Assembly: GCF_900155595.1 (NCBI RefSeq)
Contig: NZ_FTPB01000004.1
Location: 992,001 to 1,056,000, forward strand
Source: Actinomyces mediterranea
GTDB taxonomy: Bacteria > Actinomycetota > Actinomycetes > Actinomycetales > Actinomycetaceae
Direction: 5' to 3'
Length of the DNA: 64,000 bases
Position 1 is the first letter of the stretch; every line of letters starts with the position of its first letter. Both the position numbers and the translations under genes were made by a program. This document shows positions 54,277-64,000 of the stretch, piece after piece. Below the pieces are notes generated by a model. The model was not told where the DNA came from. It searched no databases and saw only the letters and a program-made list of their open reading frames with translations.

Positions 54277-56882
54277 TCGTCGCTACCTTCCTCGTTGACA
54301 TCCACCTCAGACGCTACAGCCTCAGCCCCGGTTTCGTCACCATTCGCTTCGGCAGCGCCGTTAAGAGTCCCCTCCAATGCGTCGGAATCCTCGTCCTCGT
54401 CGCGCTCGGAGTTGCGGGTGATCGCAATGATGCGGTCGTCCTCATCCGGGCGAGCGAAGATGACACCCATCGTGTTGCGGCCGGTCGGGCGGACATCGGA
54501 GGCGCACACCTGGACGAGTTTGCCGGATTCGGTGATCACCATGACATCCTCGTCCGCTCCGACGACGAGGGCGCCGACGAGGCCGCCGCGCTCATCGACG
54601 AGCTTGCCGACGCGCACGCCCACGGTAGCGCGCCCCTTCGTCGGATACTCCTCGACCGGAGTGCGCTTCGCATACCCCGACTCGGTGACGATCAAAAGGT
54701 CGGCGCCCTCGCGTGCGACCTCCATGGACAGCAATTCGTCGCCGTCGCGCAATTTGATGCCGCGCACGCCCGACGCGGATCGGCCCATCGGCCGCAATTG
54801 CTCATCGGTGGCGGAGAAACGGACCGCCTGTCCGTCGCGCGACACGAGGATCAGATCGTCGTCGGCGGTGATGACCTGCGCGGAGACAAGCTCGTCAGCG
54901 TTTCCGGCCTCGTCCTCACGCAGATTGACGGCGATGATGCCGCCGGTACGCGCCGACTCGTAGAGCCCCAGCGACGTCTTCTTCACCAGGCCCGCCTTCG
55001 TGGCGAGGACGAGGTAGTCGGAAACCCCGTAGTCGGGGATCGCCAGCACCTGCTTGATGCGCTCCTCGGACTGGAAGGCCAGCAGATTCGCCACATGCTG
55101 GCCCTTCGCATCGCGACCGCCCTCGGGGATCTCATAGCCCTTGGCGCGGTAGACGCGACCGAAATTCGTGAAGAACAGCAGCCAATGGTGAGTGGTCGTC
55201 ACGAAGAAATGCTCGACGACGTCATCGCCGCGCAACTGGGTTCCGCGCACGCCCTTGCCGCCGCGCCTCTGCGAACGGTAGTTGTCCGTGCGGGTGCGCT
55301 TGGCGAAGCCGTCGCGGGTGATCGTAATGACGACATCCTCTTCAGGGATGAGGTCCTCATCATTCATCTCCCCATTGAAGGGCAGGATGCTCGTGCGACG
55401 GTCGTCGCCGTACTTCGCGACGATCTCGGCGAGCTCCTCGGAAATGATGGTCCGCTGGCGCGCAGGAGTATCGAGGATGTCCTGCAAGTCGATGACGCGG
55501 GCTGTCAGCTCCGCGTGCTCGTCCATGATCTTCTGACGCTCCAGGGCGGCCAGGCGGCGCAGTTGGAGGGCGAGGATCGCATCGGCTTGGACTTCGTCGA
55601 CGTCGAGCAGGCTCATGAGCCCGGTGCGCGCCTCGTCCGCAGTCGCCGAACGGCGGATGAGGGCGATCACCTCGTCGAGGGCGTCGAGGGCCTTGAGGTA
55701 ACCCTCGAGGATGTGCAGACGGTCCTTCGCCTTGCGCAACCTGAAGCGAGTACGGCGCACAATGACCAAGATCTGGTGCTTGACCCAGTGTCGGACGAAA
55801 CCGTCGATGCTGAGGGTCCGCGGCACCCCGTCGACGAGGGCGAGCATATTCGCCGAGAAGTTCTCCTGCAGGCTCGTGCGCTTGTAAAGGTTGTTGAGGA
55901 CGACCTTGGCGATGGCGTCGCGCTTGAGGACAATGACGAGACGCTGACCGGTGCGCCCCGATGTCTCATCGCGGATGTCGGCGATGCCCTGGATGTGCCC
56001 GTCGCGCACCAGCTGGGCGATCTTATCGGCAAGGTTGTCGGGGTTGACCTGGTAGGGCAATTCGGTGACGACGAGGCACTGGCGGCCCTGGATCTCCTCC
56101 ACATTGACGACGGCGCGCTGCGTGATGGAGCCGCGCCCGGTACGGTAGGCGTCTTCAATGCCCTTGCGCCCCAGGATGGTGGCGCCCGTCGGGAAGTCGG
56201 GGCCGGGAATGATTGTGAGGAGCGCTTCGAGCATCTCCTCGCGGCTCGCATCGGGGTGGTCGAGCGCCCACTGGACGCCCTGGGCGACTTCGCGCAGATT
56301 GTGCGGGGGGATGCGGGTCGCCATGCCGACCGCGATGCCCTCCGAGCCGTTGACGAGCAGGTTGGGGAAGCGCGACGGCAAGATCGTCGGCTCTTGGTTC
56401 TTGCCGTCGTAGTTGTCCTGGAAGTCGACGGAGTCCTCGTCAATGTCGCGGACCATTTCCATGGCCAGCGGCGCCATCTTGCACTCCGTATACCGGGGGG
56501 CGGCGGGGCCGAGGTTGCCGGGGGTGCCGAAGTTGCCCTGTCCGGCCACCAGCGGGTAGCGCAGCGACCACCATTGGACGAGGCGCGCGAGGGCGTCGTA
56601 GATGGCGGCGTCGCCGTGGGGGTGATAGTTGCCCATCACTTCGCCGACGACGCGCGACGACTTCGAGAAGGACGAGGTCGGACGGTAACCGCCGTCGTAC
56701 ATGGCGTACAGGACCCTGCGGTGGACGGGCTTGAGGCCGTCGCGCACGTCGGGCAGTGCGCGCCCGACGATGACGCTCATCGCGTAGTCGAGGTAGGAGC
56801 GCTGCATCTCCACCTGGAGGTCAACCTGTTGAATCCGGTCGAAGTCGTGGATCTCTTCGATTCCGGTGGTCTCGTCGCTCAC
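54273..56882 (-). CDS. gyrA: DNA gyrase subunit A
   Basis: 869 residues. Breakage-reunion domain with catalytic Tyr in [10 protein letters not shown]; quinolone-determining region is [20 protein letters not shown]. The GyrA box [10 protein letters not shown] begins the C-terminal DNA-wrapping beta-pinwheel, followed by an acidic tail. With GyrB it introduces negative supercoils. The residue equivalent to E. coli Ser83 is Ala, as in mycobacteria, which is known to lower quinolone susceptibility. Transcribed after gyrB across a 53-bp gap. Confidence 0.98.
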   Translation of the reverse strand: MSDETTGIEEIHDFDRIQQVDLQVEMQRSYLDYAMSVIVGRALPDVRDGLKPVHRRVLYAMYDGGYRPTSSFSKSSRVVGEVMGNYHPHGDAAIYDALARLVQWWSLRYPLVAGQGNFGTPGNLGPAAPRYTECKMAPLAMEMVRDIDEDSVDFQDNYDGKNQEPTILPSRFPNLLVNGSEGIAVGMATRIPPHNLREVAQGVQWALDHPDASREEMLEALLTIIPGPDFPTGATILGRKGIEDAYRTGRGSITQRAVVNVEEIQGRQCLVVTELPYQVNPDNLADKIAQLVRDGHIQGIADIRDETSGRTGQRLVIVLKRDAIAKVVLNNLYKRTSLQENFSANMLALVDGVPRTLSIDGFVRHWVKHQILVIVRRTRFRLRKAKDRLHILEGYLKALDALDEVIALIRRSATADEARTGLMSLLDVDEVQADAILALQLRRLAALERQKIMDEHAELTARVIDLQDILDTPARQRTIISEELAEIVAKYGDDRRTSILPFNGEMNDEDLIPEEDVVITITRDGFAKRTRTDNYRSQRRGGKGVRGTQLRGDDVVEHFFVTTTHHWLLFFTNFGRVYRAKGYEIPEGGRDAKGQHVANLLAFQSEERIKQVLAIPDYGVSDYLVLATKAGLVKKTSLGLYESARTGGIIAVNLREDEAGNADELVSAQVITADDDLILVSRDGQAVRFSATDEQLRPMGRSASGVRGIKLRDGDELLSMEVAREGADLLIVTESGYAKRTPVEEYPTKGRATVGVRVGKLVDERGGLVGALVVGADEDVMVITESGKLVQVCASDVRPTGRNTMGVIFARPDEDDRIIAITRNSERDEDEDSDALEGTLNGAAEANGDETGAEAVASEVDVNEEGSDE

Positions 56883-56935
56883 ATGTGTCCTTAGGTCGTA
56901 GTCGCGTGACGAGGGCGGAGCGCGCCCGGGTCCGA

Positions 56936-58960
56936 TCAGATGTCGAGGAAGCGAACGTCGGAGGCGTTGCGCTGGATGAAGGAGCGGCGCCGGTCGACGT
57001 CGTCGCCCATGAGAATGGTGAAGATCTCGTCGGCGTCGGCCGCTTCATCGAGGGTGACCTGCTTGAGGATGCGGTTCGCCGGGTCCATGGTGGTCTCCCA
57101 CAGCTCATGGTCGTTCATCTCGCCCAGACCCTTGTAGCGTTGGATGCCCCCCTCCTTGGGGAGGCGGCGAGCCGCCGTTTCGCCCGCGGCGAGGAGCTTG
57201 TCGCGTTCTTTATCGGAGTAGGCGAACTCGTGGTCGGCATTCGTCCACTTGATCCGGTACAGCGGCGGCATCGCGATGAATGTGTGTCCGCGTTCAATGA
57301 GGGGGCGCATATAGCGGAACAGCAGCGTGAGCAGCAGAGTCGCAATATGCTGTCCGTCGACGTCGGCATCCGCCATGATGACGATCTTGCCGTAGCGGAG
57401 CTTGTCGATGTCGAAGTCCTCGCCGATGCCGGTGCCGAATGCGGTGATGAGATTGCGTATGGTGTCCGAGGACAGGGCACGATCCAAGCGCGCTTTTTCC
57501 ACGTTGAGGATCTTGCCGCGGATCGGCATGATCGCCTGGGTCTCGGGGTCGCGCCCGCCGACGGCGGAGCCGCCCGCGGAATCGCCCTCGACGATGAAGA
57601 TCTCGCATTCGTCGGGGTTGCGCGAGGAGCAGTCGCGCAACTTGCCCGGCATGGATGCCGATTCGAGGACGCCCTTGCGCCTGGTCGCCTCACGTGCCTT
57701 GCGGGCTGCGACGCGGGCCGCCTGAGCCTGCTGGCCCTTCGCGATGATGGCCTTCGCGTCTTGCGGGTGGGCGTCGAACCAGTCGGTGAGCTGCGCGTAC
57801 ACCTGCTGGTGGACGAAGGTCTTGGCCTCGGTGTTGCCCAGCTTCGTCTTCGTCTGCCCTTCGAACTGCGGTTCGGTGAGCTTCACGGAGATGACGGCGG
57901 TGAGGCCCTCGCGGCAGTCCTCACCCGACAGATTGTCATCCTTGTCCTTGATGATGCCCTTATCACGGCCGTACCGGTTGACGACGGTGGTGAGCGCGGT
58001 GCGGAAGCCCTCTTCGTGCATACCGCCCTCAGTCGTGTTGATCGTATTGGCGAAGGTGTGCACCGACGAGGAGTAGGCGGTCGTCCACTGCATCGCGATT
58101 TCGAGACTCATCGTGCCCTCGTCGTTCTCGGACTCGAAGTCGATGATCTCAGCGTTGATCGCCTCAATCTTCTTCGCCGAGTCGAGGTATTCGACGTAGT
58201 CGCGCAGGCCGTACTCGTACATGTAGGAGACTTGACGGTGACCGGGCATCGGGTCGTCCGCGGTGCCCAGTTCGTCGCCGGTGATCTCGTCGCCGTCATC
58301 AATAGCGGTGGGGCGCTCATCGGTGAGCGTGATGCGCAGACCCTTGTTGAGGAAGGCCATCTGCTGGAAGCGCTGGCGCAGCGTCTCGAAGGAGAAATCA
58401 ACGGTTTCGAAGATATCCGGGTCGGGGTAGAAGGTCTGCGTCGTACCGGTTTGGCTGGTTTCTTCTCCGCGTTCGAGGGGGGTGATGGGCACCCCCCCAT
58501 TGGCGAAGGACATGCGCCAGGCGTATCCCTGACGACGCACAATCGTATCGACCCTGGTGGACAGGGCATTGACAACGGAGATGCCGACGCCGTGAAGGCC
58601 GCCGGACACCGCGTATCCGCCGCCGCCGAACTTGCCGCCGGCGTGCAAGATCGTCATGACGACTTCTACGGTCGGCTTATGCTCGGTGGGGTGCTCGTCA
58701 ACGGGGATGCCGCGCCCATTGTCAACGACGCGCAGGCCGCCGTCGGCGAGGATCGTCACTTCGATATGGTCGGCGTATCCGGCCAGTGCCTCGTCGACGG
58801 AATTGTCGACGACCTCGTAGACGAGGTGGTGCAGGCCCCTCTCCCCAGTGGATCCGATGTACATGCCCGGACGCTTACGGACCGCTTCGAGACCTTCGAG
58901 GACGGTGATGTCGGAGGCGCCGTAGCCCTCTGCTCCGTCAGCGGTCTTGTCAATGTCAGC
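56936..58960 (-). CDS. gyrB: DNA gyrase subunit B
   Basis: 674 residues from GTG 58960, chosen for GGGGAG 5 nt upstream; an ATG at 58996 would add 12 residues. ATPase motifs [29 protein letters not shown] and [30 protein letters not shown] and [11 protein letters not shown]-terminal [10 protein letters not shown]. Supplies ATP-driven strand passage with GyrA. Confidence 0.98.
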   Translation of the reverse strand, partial: ADIDKTADGAEGYGASDITVLEGLEAVRKRPGMYIGSTGERGLHHLVYEVVDNSVDEALAGYADHIEVTILADGGLRVVDNGRGIPVDEHPTEHKPTVEVVMTILHAGGKFGGGGYAVSGGLHGVGISVVNALSTRVDTIVRRQGYAWRMSFANGGVPITPLERGEETSQTGTTQTFYPDPDIFETVDFSFETLRQRFQQMAFLNKGLRITLTDERPTAIDDGDEITGDELGTADDPMPGHRQVSYMYEYGLRDYVEYLDSAKKIEAINAEIIDFESENDEGTMSLEIAMQWTTAYSSSVHTFANTINTTEGGMHEEGFRTALTTVVNRYGRDKGIIKDKDDNLSGEDCREGLTAVISVKLTEPQFEGQTKTKLGNTEAKTFVHQQVYAQLTDWFDAHPQDAKAIIAKGQQAQAARVAARKAREATRRKGVLESASMPGKLRDCSSRNPDECEIFIVEGDSAGGSAVGGRDPETQAIMPIRGKILNVEKARLDRALSSDTIRNLITAFGTGIGEDFDIDKLRYGKIVIMADADVDGQHIATLLLTLLFRYMRPLIERGHTFIAMPPLYRIKWTNADHEFAYSDKERDKLLAAGETAARRLPKEGGIQRYKGLGEMNDHELWETTMDPANRILKQVTLDEAADADEIFTILMGDDVDRRRSFIQRNASDVRFLDI

Positions 58961-59146
58961 CACGCGGCTCCCCTCACTGAGCCGGGTGGCACCCACCCGG
59001 CGATTAACCGTGCCAATTCTACCAAAAACGGCATGTGGGAACTGTTCGCCCAGTCATCTCACACTTCGTCGATATCAGCGATGATCTGGGAAAACAAGAG
59101 TGTGATCAGTGCCACTGAAAGCGGTTTCCGGTTGTTGCAGTATGGT

Positions 59147-59833
59147 TCAGGCGTAGGTGTCACGCGGCCCGCGCCCTGGAACCGACAGCGGCCCCTTCCT
59201 CCACGAGGGGGCGACGGGACCCCTGATGATCACCTGCGTCACCACGCCCGCGCCGACTTCTTCATCGATGCGCCGCTCAATCGTCGCGAGCAGCAGATGC
59301 AGTTGCTTCGCCCACGCCGTCGACGAGCATCTGACGATGAGCTTGTGCTCCTCGAAGGTCTCGACCTCGCAATGCTGGGCGACCGTATCGCCGACGATTT
59401 GCGGCCACTTCGCCATGATGGAGCCCATCTTCGTCGGTGTATCCCACTGATTGCGGTGGATCATCCGGCTCAGCACCGTATCGATGCGTCCGGCGCTGCG
59501 GTACTTGAGTCGCATCGGCGCCAGCCCCGGAGATTTCGCCCACTTGGCTCCCGCCCGGATGGCGGCCCGTTGCAGGGCTGTCAAGTTCCCATCCTCGTCG
59601 CCCTCGATCGGCGACAGCGGCCCCTCCCTGTCTATCTGTGTGGGAGCCGACAGATCGACGGCCGCACTCTCACTCGTCCCGACCATCGACCCCAGGCCCG
59701 GGTGGGTCTCCTCAAGGCCCCAACTGGGCGGAGCCGACCGGATGTATCCCTTCGCGCGGGCATGGAGCTGAGCTCTGATCAGCGCGGATGCACAATAGTC
59801 TTCGAGTTGCGATTCGTCTCTGAGCCCATTCAT
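59147..59833 (-). CDS. dciA: DciA (DUF721), helicase-loading factor
   Basis: 228 residues; the C-terminal DUF721 domain reads TKMGSIMAKWPQIVGDTVAQ, HCEVETFEEHKLIVRCSSTA WAKQL. DciA loads or assists the replicative helicase DnaB in bacteria without DnaC. Its N-terminal 90 residues are variable (GYIRSAPPSWGLEETHPGLG). The start overlaps the recF stop by 4 bp and it is in the standard actinobacterial place between recF and gyrB. 58961-59146 shows only the gyrB leader. Confidence 0.9.
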   Translation of the reverse strand: MNGLRDESQLEDYCASALIRAQLHARAKGYIRSAPPSWGLEETHPGLGSMVGTSESAAVDLSAPTQIDREGPLSPIEGDEDGNLTALQRAAIRAGAKWAKSPGLAPMRLKYRSAGRIDTVLSRMIHRNQWDTPTKMGSIMAKWPQIVGDTVAQHCEVETFEEHKLIVRCSSTAWAKQLHLLLATIERRIDEEVGAGVVTQVIIRGPVAPSWRKGPLSVPGRGPRDTYA

Positions 59834-61014
59834 GATGCCCGGGACCCTTCCGCCTCGTCGAAATCGACGCGAATGACATGCCCGCCGAGGTCGGATGGAA
59901 CATCATCAGCGACGGCAGCGGTGATGATCACCTGATCCGCGTCGCCCACCCGCTTGGCCAATCCCCTCCTGCGCGCGGAATCAAGTTCGGCGAAAACATC
60001 ATCGAGGATGAGGATCGGCGTATCACCACTGTCACGCAGCACGTCGAACGCCGCCAGGCGAAGCGCGAGAGCCGTCGACCAGGACTCCCCGTGGGAGGCG
60101 AAGCCCTTGACCGGCATGCGCCCCAAAGTGAGTGCGAGGTCGTCGCGGTGCGCGCCGACGAGGTTGATCCCCCTCTCAATCTCTGAATCGCGCACCCTCT
60201 CAAGGGCGGCGCGCAACCTCGGAGCCTGTGCGTCACGATCCTCGAGGTCCGCGCTCGACGGATCGTCGGGATTCGTGCCGATCGTGCGGTCGACGCTCGC
60301 ATCGAAGGAAAGGCCGAGTCGGCGGGGGGAATCCGCCACCTCGTCATAGGCGACACGGGCCGGCCCCTCCACAAGGCGCACTGCCTCGCAGCGGGCGGCG
60401 GTGACGCGGGCGGACAATTCGGCGAATTGGTCGTCCCACACGTCCAAGGTCGACAAGTCCGGGGTGAAGCCCCGCCGCAGTGCGACCTGAGCATTCTTGA
60501 TGACCGCCGCCCTTTGACGGGCGACCCGATCGAAATCCGATTTCACCTGCGCGTGCACGGGATGCAATTGGATCGCGAGATCGTCCAGGAACGCCCTGCG
60601 CACTGAGGGATCTCCCCGAACCAGTGAGAGGTCTTCAGGGGCAAAGACGACGGTACGCACCAGACCGAGGATCTCACGGGGGCGTACCTGGGCCCGATTG
60701 ATGCGGGCGCGATTCGCCCGGCCCTTAACGACCTCCAATTCGATAACCTGCTCGCGGTCCTCGTCGCGCACTGTCCTCACCCGGATGAAGGCGCCGTGCG
60801 GCGCCTGCTCGCCCTCGTTAGCGGGGATGCGAACGAGAGCCGACTCGGCTGCGACCCTGTGGGAGGAGAAGGTCGCGAGGTAGGCGATCGCTTCGACGAA
60901 ATTCGTCTTCCCCTGACCATTCGCTCCCAACAGTACCGTTGGCCCCGGCGGCAATTCGACGACGGCATGCCTCCAGGAGCGGAAGTCATCGAGGGCGACG
61001 TGCGAGACGCGCAC
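59830..61014 (-). CDS. recF: RecF recombination and repair protein
   Basis: 394 residues. LDDFRSWRHAVVELPPGPTV and Walker A GANGQGKTNFVEAIAYLATF at the start; signature SHGESWSTALALRLAAFDVL and Walker B PILILDDVFAELDSARR near the end. It loads RecA at gaps with RecO and RecR. Three bases separate its ATG from the dnaN stop, so it is translated with dnaN. Confidence 0.97.
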   Translation of the reverse strand: MRVSHVALDDFRSWRHAVVELPPGPTVLLGANGQGKTNFVEAIAYLATFSSHRVAAESALVRIPANEGEQAPHGAFIRVRTVRDEDREQVIELEVVKGRANRARINRAQVRPREILGLVRTVVFAPEDLSLVRGDPSVRRAFLDDLAIQLHPVHAQVKSDFDRVARQRAAVIKNAQVALRRGFTPDLSTLDVWDDQFAELSARVTAARCEAVRLVEGPARVAYDEVADSPRRLGLSFDASVDRTIGTNPDDPSSADLEDRDAQAPRLRAALERVRDSEIERGINLVGAHRDDLALTLGRMPVKGFASHGESWSTALALRLAAFDVLRDSGDTPILILDDVFAELDSARRRGLAKRVGDADQVIITAAVADDVPSDLGGHVIRVDFDEAEGSRAS

Positions 61015-61017
61015 GGA

Positions 61018-62154
61018 TCACACGCCGAAGCGAATCGGCATCAGCAGGTAGCGGAAGTCCGTGATCTCGCCCTCGTCGATCTTCTTCTGACCCGTGAGCA
61101 CAGCGGGCTTATTCGGATGGGTGAATCCGAAGCGTACGTACTCCGTGTCGAGGACGGACAGGCCGTCGAGCAGGAACTGGGGATTGAACGCAGTCGAGAT
61201 GTCCTCCCCGTACAGCTGGACTTCCACGGCCTCCGACGCCTGCGCATTATCGCCCTGACCCGCTTCGAGGACGAGCTGGCCCTCGGAGAAAGCGAGGCGA
61301 ACCGAGGTCTTGCGCTCGGCGACGAGAGAGACTCGCTTGACGGCCTCAAGCAGAGTGGCGCGTTCGCACACGGCCTGGATCGGTGTGGATTCGGGGAAGA
61401 GCCGACGCACTGGCGGGTAGTCGCCATCCATGAGAGTCGAGGTCGTGCGGCGCCCCTGAACGGAGAAGCCGATGAGCGAGGACGCGCCGGGCACGGACTC
61501 CGTTGACATTCCGATCTCAATGGCTCCGCCGGAGGTCATCGATTTAGCGACGTCTTGAATGATGCGGGCCTTGACCAGGCACACTGATTCGACAGATGTC
61601 TGAGAGGGCTCCCAGACGAGTTCACGCATGGCGAGGCGGTAGCGGTCCGTCGCCAGCAGTGTCATGCGCTCGCCGTCGATCTCAATGCGCACACCCGTCA
61701 GCAGCGGCAGTGAGTCGTCGCGCGACGAGGCGATCGACACTTGAGAAACCGCCTGACTGAAGACTTGGGCGTCGACAGCGCCGGCGACCTCGGGTTGAGC
61801 GGGCAGGAGCGGATACTCGTCGAGTGGCATCACCGCGAGATTGAAGGTCGACGATCCGCAGGTGAGGTTGAGCTTTTGTCCGTCGAGTTCGAGGGTGACG
61901 GGCCGGTTGGGCAGAGCCTTGGCGATATCGGCAAGAAGGCGCCCTGAGACGAGGACCTCACCGCTCTCCTCCACTTGCACGGCGATTTTCGCATTCGCCG
62001 ATACCTCGTAGTCGAAGGACGAGAGCACCAGCTCGTCCGCCTCGGCGTGAATGCGCACGCCGGCGAGGATAGGGCTCGCAGGCCTGACAGGAAGTGCTCG
62101 TGCAGTCCAAGACACTGCCTCTGCAAGGACGTCGCGGGCGACTGTGAACTTCAT
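61018..62154 (-). CDS. dnaN: DNA polymerase III sliding clamp (beta)
   Basis: 378 residues from ATG 62154 (MKFTVARDVLAEAVSWTARA) with GGAGG 5 nt upstream; the longer reading to 62220 lacks a ribosome site. Three clamp domains of about 120 residues: SPILAGVRIHAEADELVLSS, LPLLTGVRIEIDGERMTLLA TDRYRLA, and the end MPIRFGV. It tethers polymerase to DNA. Confidence 0.98.
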   Translation of the reverse strand: MKFTVARDVLAEAVSWTARALPVRPASPILAGVRIHAEADELVLSSFDYEVSANAKIAVQVEESGEVLVSGRLLADIAKALPNRPVTLELDGQKLNLTCGSSTFNLAVMPLDEYPLLPAQPEVAGAVDAQVFSQAVSQVSIASSRDDSLPLLTGVRIEIDGERMTLLATDRYRLAMRELVWEPSQTSVESVCLVKARIIQDVAKSMTSGGAIEIGMSTESVPGASSLIGFSVQGRRTTSTLMDGDYPPVRRLFPESTPIQAVCERATLLEAVKRVSLVAERKTSVRLAFSEGQLVLEAGQGDNAQASEAVEVQLYGEDISTAFNPQFLLDGLSVLDTEYVRFGFTHPNKPAVLTGQKKIDEGEITDFRYLLMPIRFGV

Positions 62155-62535
62155 GCCGACCTCCGATGGCTCATGACAATACGCCGTCCTACTGTACCCG
62201 GACTGAGTCGACGTGCGCACGCATTCGTCGTGGCGATCGACGAGCGGTGATTGACGAGTCGGCGCCTTGGTGGGGATGAGAGGGATTCATGTCATTCGAA
62301 ATGACATTTCTTCTTCATCATCAGCTGTGTGGACACTGTGGAAAACCAGTGTTCGCGCTGGTCGCAGCCTACGAGGGGCAGTGGATGAGATGGGGGCGAG
62401 ACTGGGGACGACCCCGATCGGTTGTGAATGACACATTCATGGCGACTCCGCTCTCCACAGTCGCCCGCCGCGTATGCACATGATGGTCGGCGCTGTTCAC
62501 CCGGGGATCCACATGAGGTGTGGATGAGTGCGGGG
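62155..62535 (-). other. Probable origin of replication (oriC) in the dnaA-dnaN gap
   Basis: A 381-bp gene-free gap with several DnaA-box-like 9-mers close to TTATCCACA: TGTGGACAC and TGTGGAAAA back to back (62328-62345), CTCTCCACA (62451-62459), GGATCCACA (62505-62513) and TGTGGATGA (62519-62527). An AT-rich stretch (62286-62325) contains the inverted repeat TGTCATT-CGA-AATGACA (62290-62306); TGAATG-ACA-CATTCA lies at 62425-62439. In Streptomyces and Mycobacterium oriC is in this same gap. The strand is given as that of the flanking genes. Confidence 0.75.
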
Positions 62536-64000
62536 TCAGTCGCCGCGGGCCTTCTTCTTGATGCGATTCGTCAACTCGGACACCTGATTGAAGGTTTCGC
62601 GCTTCATCTTCATCTGAGCTGTGATCTTCTTATTCGCATGAATGACGGTCGTGTGGTCCCGTTCGAATGCCTGACCGATCTTCGGCAGCGACAAGTCGGT
62701 AAGGTCGCGGCACAGGTACATGGCGATCTGACGCGCCTCGACGACCGTGTGGGACCGGTCGGTGGAACACATCTGGTCGATGGTGACGCCGAAGTAGTGC
62801 GCGCATTGGCCCATGATGAGCGGCACGGTGATCTCGTTGTCTTCGGGGTCGGAGACGTAGTCCTTGAGCATCATCTCCGCTAGGGCGAGATCAACCCGCT
62901 CCTTGGTGAGATTCGCGTAGGCGATGACGCGCACGAGGGCGCCTTCGAGCTCTCGGATATTCGAGGAGATCCGCGACGCGATGTATTCGAAGACTTCCGG
63001 CTGGATCTCAATGGCATCTGTTGCGGCTTTCTTCTGAAGGATCGCGATGCGCGTCTCCAAGTCCGGTGGCTGGACATCGACGAGCAGTCCGGAACCGAAG
63101 CGTGACTTGAGGCGCTCTTCGAAGCCGTTGAGGTAGTTGGGGTGGACATCGGAGGTGACGACGATCTGCTTATCGGCCTCGTATAGGGCGTTGAAGGTGT
63201 GGAAGAAGCCCTCCATCGTCTGTTCCTTGTCCCCGATGAACTGGATGTCGTCGATGAGCAGGACGTCGAGTTCCCTGTAGCGCCTGTGGAATGCTTCCAC
63301 CTGGGAGTTGTCCACCTTGTTGAGGCGGATCGCATTGATGAACTCGTTGGTGAATTCTTCCGAGTTGACGTAGCGGACCCGCAGTTTGGGATACATGGAC
63401 AGTGCGTAATGCCCGATCGCGTGGAGCAGGTGGGTCTTGCCGAGCCCGGAATCGCCGTAAATGAACAGGGGGTTGAACGTCGTTCCGGGTGATTCGGCTG
63501 CGGCCAGGGCAGCGGCGTGTGCGAAACGGTTCGAGGGTCCGATGACGAAGGTGTCGAAGGTGTATTTCGGGTTCAGGCGCGTCGGAACGGTGTCGCCATT
63601 GGTTCCGCCTGCGCCGACACTCGGCGCCGGGGAGCGCGTGGTGTGTGCGGCTGCGGGAAGTGCACCATCATCGGATTCTGCGGCCTTGTCGTTAATGGGC
63701 GCAGTTGATGCTTGGGATTCTTCTGCGCCGTCGTTGTCGAGTGGGGGTGCGAGGTCGGGGTCGACTGTGATGGCGAGGCGGATTTGACGGTCGAGGATGT
63801 CGGAGAGCACCGCAGTGATATCGGTGGCGGCATGGTTCTCGATCCATGACTTCGTGAAGTCGTTGGATACGCACAGCAGGATGGTTCCCTCGATGTCGCC
63901 GAGCGGTTTCGCCGAACGCAGGTAGTTGACGGTGGCGGGGCCCAGGATCTTGATCGAGTCGGATTCCAGTGCCTGTCCCCACGCTTCAGCGAGTGAGTGT
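62536..64000 (-). CDS. dnaA: Chromosomal replication initiator DnaA (5' end beyond the window)
   Basis: About 488 residues are visible. Domain I: SLAEAWGQALESDSIKILGP, then FTKSWIENH; a long acidic, Ala/Pro-rich linker; domain III with FIYGDSGLGKTHLLHAIGHY (Walker A) and VLLIDDIQFIGDKEQTMEGF (Walker B); domain IV with STDRSHTVVEARQIAMYLCR and QAFERDHTTVIHANKKITAQ, which binds DnaA boxes. Only a short N-terminal piece is missing. Confidence 0.97.
   Translation of the reverse strand, partial: HSLAEAWGQALESDSIKILGPATVNYLRSAKPLGDIEGTILLCVSNDFTKSWIENHAATDITAVLSDILDRQIRLAITVDPDLAPPLDNDGAEESQASTAPINDKAAESDDGALPAAAHTTRSPAPSVGAGGTNGDTVPTRLNPKYTFDTFVIGPSNRFAHAAALAAAESPGTTFNPLFIYGDSGLGKTHLLHAIGHYALSMYPKLRVRYVNSEEFTNEFINAIRLNKVDNSQVEAFHRRYRELDVLLIDDIQFIGDKEQTMEGFFHTFNALYEADKQIVVTSDVHPNYLNGFEERLKSRFGSGLLVDVQPPDLETRIAILQKKAATDAIEIQPEVFEYIASRISSNIRELEGALVRVIAYANLTKERVDLALAEMMLKDYVSDPEDNEITVPLIMGQCAHYFGVTIDQMCSTDRSHTVVEARQIAMYLCRDLTDLSLPKIGQAFERDHTTVIHANKKITAQMKMKRETFNQVSELTNRIKKKARGD

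Noticed and set aside
54159-59935. Very long plus-strand open readings of 911 and 1016 residues
   Set aside because: They are antisense to gyrA and gyrB, high-GC shadow frames without family motifs or ribosome sites.

Overview
The window is high-GC actinobacterial DNA, most likely from an Actinomyces- or Schaalia-like member of the Actinomycetaceae. The evidence is the gene order pcnA/cca-type - NUDIX - DUF6049 - murJ - trxB, the block dnaA-dnaN-recF-dciA-gyrB-gyrA-DUF3566-tRNA-Ile-DLW39-tRNA-Ala, and a DUF2974/Mbeg1-like protein with DUF4143 ATPases. The assignment is by protein resemblance and synteny only.

Layout. (1) 1-7540: core envelope and redox block: 3' part of a tRNA nucleotidyltransferase gene, NUDIX hydrolase, secreted/membrane DUF6049 protein, a large MurJ with an extracellular C-terminal domain, and thioredoxin reductase. 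(2) 7541-19945: small-gene region with glutathione peroxidase, an NmrA-type reductase, two toxin-antitoxin pairs (MazF/PemK type, DinJ-YafQ type), a PAP2 phosphatase, a DUF2974 protein, a collapsed MerR/hydrolase divergon with a cyclophilin-like lipoprotein, a DUF4143 ATPase behind four 22-bp repeats, an unknown two-gene cassette and an ABC-F ATPase. Several genes have a decayed second copy nearby. (3) 19945-53400: a genomic island made of nested, mostly dead insertion sequences (IS3, IS110, IS256, IS481, IS5, IS1634 and ISL3 types), a broken prophage (two tandem large serine recombinases plus head-tail genes), a dead MobF relaxase, and several mostly intact conflict systems. (4) 53404-64000: the replication block on the minus strand: tRNA-Ala, DLW-39 peptide, tRNA-Ile, DUF3566, gyrA, gyrB, dciA, recF, dnaN, an oriC-like gap with DnaA boxes, and dnaA running off the right edge.

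The island carries the main biology. A Gabija-like pair (OLD-family ATPase/TOPRIM nuclease plus UvrD-like helicase) is followed by an unknown protein overlapping an XRE-ImmA/IrrE regulator. An overlapping three-gene operon encodes a D12-class adenine methyltransferase, a ParB-like protein and a PD-(D/E)XK nuclease; this is my best candidate for an undescribed restriction-like system. A second overlapping three-gene operon is an ABC-three-component system (nuclease-like effector, small middle component, DUF2326 SMC-like ATPase). The last two systems are separated by a 670-bp inverted repeat. A 3' remnant of a defence-type reverse transcriptase and a 558-residue unknown protein also lie here.

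Relative to the usual actinobacterial order (trxB-trxA...parB-parA...rpmH-dnaA...gyrA), gyrA rather than parB/rpmH faces trxB, and trxA is absent. This suggests an inversion around the origin with a breakpoint in or beside the island.
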